Shown in pieces: positions 1 to 5,570 of a DNA stretch of 13,334 nucleotides. The notes under the pieces were generated by a model, which did not search any database, had not been told where the DNA came from, and saw nothing but the letters and a program-made list of their open reading frames with translations. The DNA is taken from assembly GCA_964618975.1 (NCBI GenBank), contig CAZUDI010000078.1, positions 1 to 13,334 of the forward strand, written 5' to 3'. This DNA is from CAZUDI01 sp964618975 (lineage in GTDB: Bacteria > Desulfobacterota > Desulfomonilia > UBA1062). Made by a program: the position numbers and the translations under genes. Numbering within the stretch: position 1 is the stretch's first letter; the number at the start of each line of letters is the position of its first letter.

Positions 1-2
1 TT

Positions 3-239
3 CCCGGCACCAAGATCGCGACCGACAACCTTATCGCGCTGATCAGGACGTACTTCGAGAAGGGCGGCACCCAGGTACAGTTCAACATGCTCGACAGCTC
101 CGTCCTGCGCGCGGCCCAGTGCCACCCGGAGAAATACAGCGACCTTATCGTGCGCGTCAGCGGCTACTCGGCGGAGTTCACCGGGCTCTCCGAGATTGCC
201 CAGGAGGAGATCATCAGCCGCACGAAATATCAACTCTAG
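3..239 (+). CDS. Glycyl radical enzyme, C-terminal fragment (5' end outside window)
   Basis: Reading frame 3 is open from the window edge and gives the last 78 residues of a protein. The C-terminal glycyl radical domain is clear: a QVQFNML strand, then HPEKYSDLIV, then the radical loop RVSGYSA (radical glycine codon at 162-164), ending in IISRTKYQL. In this superfamily an activating radical-SAM enzyme places the radical on that glycine, and a cysteine in the (unseen) main domain does the chemistry. The QVQFN form before the loop is nearer to the dehydratase/decarboxylase/X-succinate synthase branches than to classical pyruvate formate-lyase, but this fragment cannot tell which. Downstream CoA-transferase and acyl-CoA dehydrogenase genes would suit a fumarate-adding (alkyl- or arylsuccinate) synthase; that is inference. 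No activase gene lies in the window. The next gene starts 132 nt on, beyond a hairpin element. Confidence 0.9.
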   Translation, partial: PGTKIATDNLIALIRTYFEKGGTQVQFNMLDSSVLRAAQCHPEKYSDLIVRVSGYSAEFTGLSEIAQEEIISRTKYQL

Positions 240-267
240 GCGGGGTGTATGATGATGTCAGGATCAA

Positions 268-349
268 AGGCTCGCCCCTATCCCCCGACCCTTGGCCCTC
301 TTCCCCCCCCGGACGGGGGGAAGCGGGGTAGGAGATGGGGTGTGAGCCT
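268..349. repeat. Inverted-repeat hairpin element 1
   Basis: The gap between the glycyl radical enzyme and the CoA-transferase genes folds on itself. The outer arms begin AGGCTC (268-273) and end GAGCCT (344-349), with C-rich and G-rich flanks that pair with small gaps. The core is a perfect 9-bp stem, CTTCCCCCC (300-308) with GGGGGGAAG (315-323). No T-run follows, so it is not a standard rho-independent terminator. It resembles the elements at 4836-4938 and 5414-5477 in composition, position and the shared GGAGATGGG segment. Confidence 0.6.
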
Positions 350-371
350 CTGATTTTTGGGGGGGGTATCC

Positions 372-1307
372 ATGAGCAAGGTCATGACCATGCAGATGGC
401 CGTCCAGGAGTACGTGCCGGACGGCGCCTTTCTCTTCATCGGCGGCTATGTCTGCCGGCCGCCGTTTGCGGCCATCCATGAGATCGTCCGGCAGCGCAAG
501 CGCGATCTCACCATCACCCGTAGCAACGCCGCCGACGATTTCGATATCCTGATTGGCGCCGGGTGTGTGAAGCGCTTCATTGCAACCTTCATCTCGCTGG
601 GTCTCTACGGACTGGCACGCTGCTACCGCCGCGCCATCGAGAAGGGCATCCCCCATAAGATCGAGGTCGAGGAGTACACCAACCTCTCGCTGCCCATGAT
701 GCTCATGGCCGGCGCCATGGGCATGCCGTTCGTGCCGGTCCGGGACATGCTGGGCACCGACCTCATGCAGGTGCGCTCCTTCATGGGCGAAAACAAGTAC
801 AAGCTGATCGACTCGCCTTTCGACGGCCGCCCGGTCATGCTCGTGCCGGCGCTCACCCCCGATGTGGCCATCATCCATGTGCAACAGGCGGACGAGGACG
901 GCAATGCCCAGATGTGGGGCATCGGCGGCGACTGCCAGTGGGGGGCCAATGCCGCTCGCAAGGTCATCGTGAGCTGCGAGCGCCTCGTCACGCGCGAGAC
1001 GATCGGTAAGGACCCCTCGCGCACCATCGTGCCGGCCTTCAAGGTGGCGGCCGTGGTGGAGGAGCCCTTCGGGGCGCATCCCGGCTATACCCCGGGTTTC
1101 TATGACACGGACTTCGGTTTCGGCTATGTCTACCAACAGGCCTCCAATACCGTCGAGACCTTCCAAGCCTTCCTGGACGAGTGGGTCTTCGGGATAGAGG
1201 ACCGCACGGAGTACATCCAGCACTATATCCACAAATTCGGGTATGCCCGGTACAGGAAGCTCCAGGCCAAGTTCGACTGGGGTTATCCCGTTTCGTATGC
1301 CTACTGA
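372..1307 (+). CDS. Class I CoA-transferase alpha subunit (GctA/IpdA-like)
   Basis: A 311-residue protein of the glutaconate CoA-transferase alpha-subunit family, which with the beta subunit moves CoA between carboxylic acids (IpdAB relatives instead hydrolyse a ring-opened CoA thioester in steroid breakdown). Seen: the N-terminal glycine loop FIGGY (22-26), EVEEYTN (98-104), GTDLM near 128-132, the HVQQADEDGNAQMWG block (169-183) and EEPFGAHP (230-237), all typical of this family. Length is normal. I chose the ATG at 372, behind a G-rich Shine-Dalgarno stretch; an in-frame TTG at 357 lies inside that G-run and is less likely. It is followed after only 10 nt by its partner subunit. Given the neighbours, the likely role is activating the product of the glycyl radical enzyme as a CoA thioester; the substrate cannot be read from sequence. 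Confidence 0.88.
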   Translation: MSKVMTMQMAVQEYVPDGAFLFIGGYVCRPPFAAIHEIVRQRKRDLTITRSNAADDFDILIGAGCVKRFIATFISLGLYGLARCYRRAIEKGIPHKIEVEEYTNLSLPMMLMAGAMGMPFVPVRDMLGTDLMQVRSFMGENKYKLIDSPFDGRPVMLVPALTPDVAIIHVQQADEDGNAQMWGIGGDCQWGANAARKVIVSCERLVTRETIGKDPSRTIVPAFKVAAVVEEPFGAHPGYTPGFYDTDFGFGYVYQQASNTVETFQAFLDEWVFGIEDRTEYIQHYIHKFGYARYRKLQAKFDWGYPVSYAY

Positions 1308-1317
1308 AGGAGGATGA

Positions 1318-2118
1318 ATGAGCGCACACCCGAACGGATACATCAAGCCGGAGCTCATGGCCTGCTGCGGGTCGCGCGAGATCCATGACGGCGATATCGT
1401 GATCGTGGGCACGGGCTTCCCGACCATGAGCGCCAATATCGCCAAGCATACGCATGCCCCGCAGGCCTTTCTGATGCAGGAGTCCGGCGTTTATGACGCC
1501 CGGCCGCAGCGTCCGGCGCTCTCGGTGGGCGACCCCTGCCTGAACCCCGGGGCGGCCATGATCGGCGGGCTGGTCGACGTCATGGGCATGTTTCTGCAGG
1601 GAGGCCAGATCGATGTGGGGTTTCTCTCCGGCAGCCAGGTGGACAGGTTCGGCAACATCAACACCACGGTCATCGGGGACTACCAGGCACCGAAGACGCG
1701 CCTGCCGGGCAGCGGCGGCGCCAACCCTATCGGCGCGCTGGCCAAGCGCGTGCTGATCATCGCCCTGCACGACAGGCGCAGCCTGGCTCGGCGCGTGGAT
1801 TTTCTCACCACTCCCGGGTACCTCGACGGCCCCGGCGCGCGCGAACGCTGGGGGTTGCCGCCCGATACCGGGCCCCGGGTGATCATCACCAACAAGGCCG
1901 TCCTGCGCTTCGATGCGCACACCAAGGAGGCCTACCTGGCCACCTATCACCCCGGTAGCACGGTGGACGAGATCGTCAGACTCACCCCCTGGGATCTACA
2001 GGTGGCCGACGATGTGCACGCCACCGAGCCGCCCACGGCCGCGGAGCTGCACGTGATCAGGGAGGTCCTCGACCCGCACCGTATGATCGCGATCTACGAG
2101 AAGCGCGGCTATGTTTAA
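1318..2118 (+). CDS. Class I CoA-transferase beta subunit (GctB/IpdB-like)
   Basis: A 266-residue beta subunit partnering the gene just upstream; AAGGAGG at 1307-1313 overlaps that gene's stop codon and sits at good distance from this ATG, so the two are translated together. Family marks: GTGFP (31-35), QESG (54-57), QVDRFGNINTTVIG in the middle, the glycine-rich LPGSGGANPIG segment, then RVDFLTTPGY. Glu55 falls almost exactly where Acidaminococcus glutaconate CoA-transferase has its catalytic Glu54, which carries the glutamyl-CoA intermediate. This favours true CoA transfer over the IpdAB-type hydrolysis, where I recall that glutamate is not used. The stop codon TAA lies inside a dispersed repeat that begins at 2114, so the extreme C-terminus may have been reshaped by that element. 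Confidence 0.88.
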   Translation: MSAHPNGYIKPELMACCGSREIHDGDIVIVGTGFPTMSANIAKHTHAPQAFLMQESGVYDARPQRPALSVGDPCLNPGAAMIGGLVDVMGMFLQGGQIDVGFLSGSQVDRFGNINTTVIGDYQAPKTRLPGSGGANPIGALAKRVLIIALHDRRSLARRVDFLTTPGYLDGPGARERWGLPPDTGPRVIITNKAVLRFDAHTKEAYLATYHPGSTVDEIVRLTPWDLQVADDVHATEPPTAAELHVIREVLDPHRMIAIYEKRGYV

Positions 2119-2184
2119 TCGCCTGAGGGTCGAATTCCCCGCTGCTTGCAGCGGCAAGCAGGGGTGAGTGCTTGCCCGGGGGTT
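2114..2184 (+). repeat. Dispersed REP-like repeat, copy 1
   Basis: It begins with the 18-mer TTTAATCGCCTGAGGGTC, found again exactly at 8722-8739, and continues with GGCAAGCAGGGG and TTGCCCGGGGGTTC as in that copy. It contains two small stems: CCGCTG/CAGCGG (2139-2154) and GCAAGCA (2154-2160) with TGCTTGC (2169-2175). It supplies the stop codon of the CoA-transferase beta subunit. It looks like the palindromic REP-type repeats scattered in many bacterial genomes. Confidence 0.65.
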
Positions 2185-2203
2185 CATACCCCTGATTCGC
2201 TAT

Positions 2204-2257
2204 GGGTCAGATTCCCTTACCTGTTGCGGCGGCAAGGAGGGCCCAGGGTTTGTACCC
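2204..2257 (+). repeat. Dispersed REP-like repeat, copy 2 (tandem with copy 1)
   Basis: A second, shorter relative lies 20 nt after copy 1. Positions 2211-2236 match 8742-8767 at 25 of 26 bases, and the copy ends in a GGGTTTGTACCC half-palindrome. It fills the gap between the CoA-transferase and the MmgE/PrpD gene, leaving about 30 nt for the ribosome binding region of the latter. Confidence 0.55.
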
Positions 2258-2287
2258 GTGCTCATTGTGACCAGAAGGGAGGAGATT

Positions 2288-3652
2288 ATGGAAGAAACCA
2301 GACGGCTGGCCGAATTCTGTGCACGCGTGCACCTGGAGGACGTGCCGCCGGCGGTCGTGCTCAAGGCCAGGCTCTGTATTCTGGACTGGGTTGCCAATAT
2401 CTACGGTTCGCTGGAGCTGGGCGCCGTGCAGGCGGTGGTGGCGTATGGCCGCTCCCTGGGCGGGCCGCCGCAGGCCCACGCCCTGGGGTGCGGCTTCCGC
2501 ACTTCCCTGGCCACGGCGGCCTTCCTGAACGGCGTCACGGCCGAGGCCATCGAGGCCCAGGACGGGGTGCGCTTCGGCGGCAACCACCCCGTTTCGGCCG
2601 TCATGCCGGCGGTCTTCGCCGTGGCCGAGCACGAAGGCCGCAGCGGGCGCGAGGTCCTGGAGGCCGTCATCGTCGGCTACGAGGCCTGCTGCCGGGTGGC
2701 GGCGGCCATGCACCCCTACCACACCCTCTCGGGCTTTTTGCCGACCGGCACCTGCGGCGCCTTCGGCGCGGCGGCATCCGCCGCGCGCCTCATGCGCCTG
2801 GACGAAAGCGGCATGCTGGGCGCCCTCTCCCATGCGGGCTATCTCCTGCCCCTGTCCATGGCCGAGCATCTCATGGGCGGCCACACCATCAAGATCGTGC
2901 AGGGCGGACAGGCGGCCAGTGCCGGCATCACGGCGGCCGGGCTCGCCCGGGCGGGACTGACGGGCTGTCCCCAGGTGCTCGAGGGCTCTGAGCTCAAGGG
3001 CGGCTTCACGCAGATCACGCTGCGCGCCGAGCCGAAGTGCGAACGCATCACGGACGGGCTCGGCGAGCACTTCGCCCTTTCCGACGTCTACTTCAAGCCC
3101 TACAGCGCCTGCCGGCACACGCACGGCGCGGCCCAGGCCACGCTTGAACTCAGGCAGGAGTTCCCCTTCGCCGCCGGCGAGGTGGACGTGGTGGAGGTCT
3201 TCACCTACGGCGTGGCGCATATCGCGGTGGGCAAGGGGCTTGCCCGCCCCACCTTCGTGGCGGCGCAGTTCTCCATCCCCTATGTCGTGGCGGCCTGTCT
3301 GCTGGACGGCGAGATGGGGCCGGGTCAGCTCACCGAGGAACGCCTGGCCGACCCCGAGGTCGAAGCCCTGTCACAGCGCGTGAGCGTTGCCATCGACGAG
3401 GAGCTCAACAAGGCCTACCCGGACAAGACCCCCAGCCGGGTGGAGATTGTGCTCAGGGACGGGCGCAGACTCGCCCGCCAGGTCGACATGCCTAGAGGCG
3501 ACCCGCGCGACCCCATGGAGAGGCCCGACATTGTCGCCAAGCTGAAACGCTTTGCCGGGGAGCGGGATCAGACTACCCTGGACAGGCTGGTGGACCTGGT
3601 CATGGACATCGAGCACCTGCCGGACATCGAAGAATTTTGTTCGATTATATGA
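2288..3652 (+). CDS. MmgE/PrpD family protein (2-methylcitrate dehydratase / cis-aconitate decarboxylase fold)
   Basis: A 454-residue protein, normal for MmgE/PrpD enzymes, which dehydrate, hydrate, decarboxylate or epimerise small tri- or dicarboxylates. Visible marks: an all-helical N-terminal domain, Asp92 and the NHPVSAVMPA segment (His100), GYEACCR (130-136), GFLPTGTCGAFGAAAS (149-164), IKIVQGGQAA (Lys202), and KPYSACRHTHG (270-280; Lys270, His277). From memory, these fit the cis-aconitate decarboxylase active-site residues Asp93, His103, Lys207, Lys272 and His277. The position of its His159 appears to be Leu151 here, which is odd. Start chosen at 2288 because GGGAGGAG lies just before it; an in-frame extension of 40 residues upstream is encoded by repeat DNA. 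It is 17 nt ahead of the acyl-CoA dehydrogenase. A hydratase/dehydratase step on a branched dicarboxyl-CoA or free acid is plausible but unproven. Confidence 0.87.
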   Translation: MEETRRLAEFCARVHLEDVPPAVVLKARLCILDWVANIYGSLELGAVQAVVAYGRSLGGPPQAHALGCGFRTSLATAAFLNGVTAEAIEAQDGVRFGGNHPVSAVMPAVFAVAEHEGRSGREVLEAVIVGYEACCRVAAAMHPYHTLSGFLPTGTCGAFGAAASAARLMRLDESGMLGALSHAGYLLPLSMAEHLMGGHTIKIVQGGQAASAGITAAGLARAGLTGCPQVLEGSELKGGFTQITLRAEPKCERITDGLGEHFALSDVYFKPYSACRHTHGAAQATLELRQEFPFAAGEVDVVEVFTYGVAHIAVGKGLARPTFVAAQFSIPYVVAACLLDGEMGPGQLTEERLADPEVEALSQRVSVAIDEELNKAYPDKTPSRVEIVLRDGRRLARQVDMPRGDPRDPMERPDIVAKLKRFAGERDQTTLDRLVDLVMDIEHLPDIEEFCSII

Positions 3653-3669
3653 TTCGACAAGGAGCGCAT

Positions 3670-4836
3670 ATGGACTTTACCCTATCGGACGAACAGAAGA
3701 TGCTGATCCAGACCTTACGTTCCATGGGCGAGCGCGAAAACTTCAGGGAACTGGCCCAGACCATTGATGCCAACGCCGAATTTCCCTACCGATTGATGCC
3801 CGCTTTTGCCGAGTTGGGCCTCCTGGGCATGACCCTCTCGGAGGCCTACGGCGGTGGGGGGCAGCCGGGCATCAATGCCATCCTGGCCATCGAGGAACTG
3901 GCCAAATTCAGCCCCATGATCGCCGCGCCGGTCTTCGAGTCCAATGTCGGCCCGGTGCGGGTGATCGACATCTTCGGCAGCGAGGATCACAAACGATCCA
4001 TCATCCCCGGCGTGTGCCGGGGGGAGCGCAGCGTCTCGGTCTGCATGACCGAGCCGGAGGCGGGCTCGGACCTGACCTCGTTGACCACCCATGCCGTCGA
4101 GGACGGTGACGCCTATGTGCTGAACGGCCGCAAGGTCTTCATCACCGGCGGCGGCCATGCCAGCCACTACATGGTCTATACCCGTTTCGGCGAGACCAGA
4201 GGCTACAAGGGCATTGGAGGGCTGCTGGTGGAAAAGGGCCTGCCCGGCTTCAGCTTCGGCAGGCAGGAGGAGTTCATGGGGCTCCGGGGCATGCCGTCGT
4301 GCGACCTGATCTTCGAGGACGTACGTGTGCCGAAGGCCAACCTGGTGGTCAGACCGGGCGAGTTCAACAAGCTTATGAGCACCTTCGACATCGAGCGCTG
4401 CGGGAACGCGGCCATGTGCCTGGGCGTGGCCGGCGGCGCGCTGGAGGCGGCCAAAACCTACGCCATGGAGCGCCAGGCCTTCGGCCGGCCTATCTGCGAC
4501 TTTCAGGCCATCCAGTTCATGACGGTCGACATGGCCATGCAGCTCGAGGCCGCCCGGCTGCTGGTCTATCGTGCGGCCTGCGGCGCCGGGCAGGGATTGC
4601 CCTCGATCTACGAGGCCTCCCTGGCCAAGTGCTTCGCCAACGAGATGGTGATCGCGGTCACGAACACGGCCATGCAGATCTTCGGCGGCTACGGCTACAG
4701 CAAGGAGTTCCCGGTGGAGCGCATGCTCAGGGACGGTCGGGCCTGGTGCGTGGCGGGCGGCACGGTACAGATGCTGCGGGTCACGCTGGCGGGATTCCTT
4801 TATGGCCGGCGGTTTGAGCAGAGAAAAGGCAATTAA
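3670..4836 (+). CDS. Acyl-CoA dehydrogenase (FAD)
   Basis: A 388-residue flavoprotein that oxidises an acyl-CoA to the 2,3-enoyl-CoA and passes electrons to ETF. Seen in order: N-terminal MDFTLSDEQ, AYGGGG (59-64), CMTEPEAGSD (125-134), the LNGRKVFITGGG strand (151-162), RQAFGRPICDFQAIQ (268-282), and the C-terminal IFGGYGYSKEFPVERMLRD (337-355). The usual catalytic glutamate of MCAD-like enzymes (the E of the EGT motif) is glycine here (AGGT, 362-365). Glu242, in FDIER, matches the alternative base position of isovaleryl-CoA dehydrogenase (its LDLER). The ATG at 3670 has AAGGAG 5 nt before it and gives the standard family N-terminus; an in-frame ATG at 3649 overlapping the upstream stop codon is possible. 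A branched or 2-substituted acyl-CoA substrate is suggested. Confidence 0.93.
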   Translation: MDFTLSDEQKMLIQTLRSMGERENFRELAQTIDANAEFPYRLMPAFAELGLLGMTLSEAYGGGGQPGINAILAIEELAKFSPMIAAPVFESNVGPVRVIDIFGSEDHKRSIIPGVCRGERSVSVCMTEPEAGSDLTSLTTHAVEDGDAYVLNGRKVFITGGGHASHYMVYTRFGETRGYKGIGGLLVEKGLPGFSFGRQEEFMGLRGMPSCDLIFEDVRVPKANLVVRPGEFNKLMSTFDIERCGNAAMCLGVAGGALEAAKTYAMERQAFGRPICDFQAIQFMTVDMAMQLEAARLLVYRAACGAGQGLPSIYEASLAKCFANEMVIAVTNTAMQIFGGYGYSKEFPVERMLRDGRAWCVAGGTVQMLRVTLAGFLYGRRFEQRKGN

Positions 4837-4938
4837 AAGCTCACCCCCCCGCCCCGCTTGATCTCAAGGGGGGGCGAATCGCCAGCCCCGGACAGATAGC
4901 CCCCCTGAAGATTCAGGGGGGATGGGGGGGTGAGCTTT
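4836..4938. repeat. 103-nt element with perfect 15-bp terminal inverted repeats (hairpin element 2)
   Basis: AAAGCTCACCCCCCC (4836-4850) is exactly the reverse complement of 4924-4938. Inside is another perfect 10-bp stem, CCCCCCTGAA (4900-4909) with TTCAGGGGGG (4912-4921), and a CTTGA/TCAAG stem near 4857-4868. The element starts on the last base of the acyl-CoA dehydrogenase stop codon and ends 19 nt before the ribosome binding site of the next gene. TTAA occurs on both sides (4833-4836 and 4940-4943), though not at equal distance from the arms. It could be a small non-autonomous transposon-like element or a transcript-processing/stability hairpin; no T-run follows it. Confidence 0.75.
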
Positions 4939-4970
4939 CTTAAGGATTTGATTCTCAAGGAGGGTTGTAC

Positions 4971-5411
4971 ATGGGACAGTACTACAAGGACGCGGACGAT
5001 CTCTACCGGATTTACGGCTATTTCATGGACAGGATCCTGATGGATCCCAAGATCGGACCCAAGATGGCCAAGGCCGGGATCATCATCCGGTTCATCTATA
5101 CCGACCCCGAGGCCGAGATCACTATCGACCTCAGGAATCCACCCGCCAAGCCGGGGTATTACGGAAACTACTACCTGGGCCCCTGCGAGCTCAAGGAGGA
5201 TGTGTGGTCCAAACAGGCGGCGGACTTCTCGCACTCCTTCTGGCACGGCTTCGAAAACCCCGTGGCGGCCGTGACCAGGGGCAAGGTCCGGCAGGGCGGC
5301 AAGGTGACGGCCATGCTGAAGCTGTTGCCGGTCGTGCGGCCCGCCTTTCAGATGTTCCCGGTGGCGCTCGGTGAACTGGGGCTCGAACATCTTGTCATCG
5401 TAAAGAAATAA
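4971..5411 (+). CDS. SCP2 sterol-binding-like domain protein
   Basis: A 146-residue single-domain cytoplasmic protein with no signal peptide. The sequence follows the SCP2 pattern: an N-terminal helix, a strand region ending IIIRFIYTDPEAEITIDL, a middle with DVWSKQAADFSHSFWHGFENP (about 75-97), then VTRGKVRQGGKV and a C-terminal helix near FQMFPVALGEL. SCP2 domains bind lipids, sterols or acyl-CoAs in a hydrophobic tunnel and are common as small stand-alone proteins near anaerobic acyl-CoA and aromatic breakdown genes. Start at 4971 because AAGGAGGG (4957-4964) is spaced 6 nt from it; the TTG at 4965 directly abuts that site. Role here is inferred as holding a hydrophobic substrate or CoA intermediate of the operon's pathway. 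Confidence 0.68.
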   Translation: MGQYYKDADDLYRIYGYFMDRILMDPKIGPKMAKAGIIIRFIYTDPEAEITIDLRNPPAKPGYYGNYYLGPCELKEDVWSKQAADFSHSFWHGFENPVAAVTRGKVRQGGKVTAMLKLLPVVRPAFQMFPVALGELGLEHLVIVKK

Positions 5412-5413
5412 GT

Positions 5414-5477
5414 GACCCTCCGCCAATCCCCTTGCTTTCCTCCGGGGGGTTAAGGGGGCCGGGAGATGGGTATTAGT
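5414..5477. repeat. C-rich/G-rich imperfect hairpin element 3
   Basis: Directly after the SCP2-like gene, a C-rich half (CCCTCCGCCAATCCCCTT and on) faces a G-rich half (CCGGGGGGTTAAGGGGG and on), giving an imperfect foldback centred near 5441. The GGGAGATGGG stretch at 5461-5470 echoes 331-340 in element 1. The rest of the gap to 5570 shows nothing else except AGGAGG (5561-5566) before the V4R gene. Confidence 0.4.
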
Positions 5478-5570
5478 CGCTCTTGCTCCCATTCGCTTGC
5501 ATATTGCGGAGACAACGAGGCACCCGGGCCTGCCCCTGGTTCATTATGTGATGCTTTATGAGGAGGTCTC

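Noticed and set aside
357..371. TTG start five codons before the chosen start of the CoA-transferase alpha subunit
   Set aside because: The TTG lies within the G-run that serves as ribosome binding site for the ATG at 372.
264..1445. Long minus-strand open frame (393 codons) opposite the CoA-transferase alpha subunit
   Set aside because: It is antisense to a gene with clear family motifs, rich in His/Gly/Arg as expected for a shadow in GC-rich DNA, and has no ribosome binding site.
2168..2287. 40-residue N-terminal extension of the MmgE/PrpD protein
   Set aside because: It is encoded by the REP-like repeats, and a strong GGGAGGAG site precedes the ATG at 2288, which gives the normal family length.
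2207..3220. Minus-strand open frame of 337 codons opposite the MmgE/PrpD gene
   Set aside because: Shadow of a well-supported gene; no start signal or motif.
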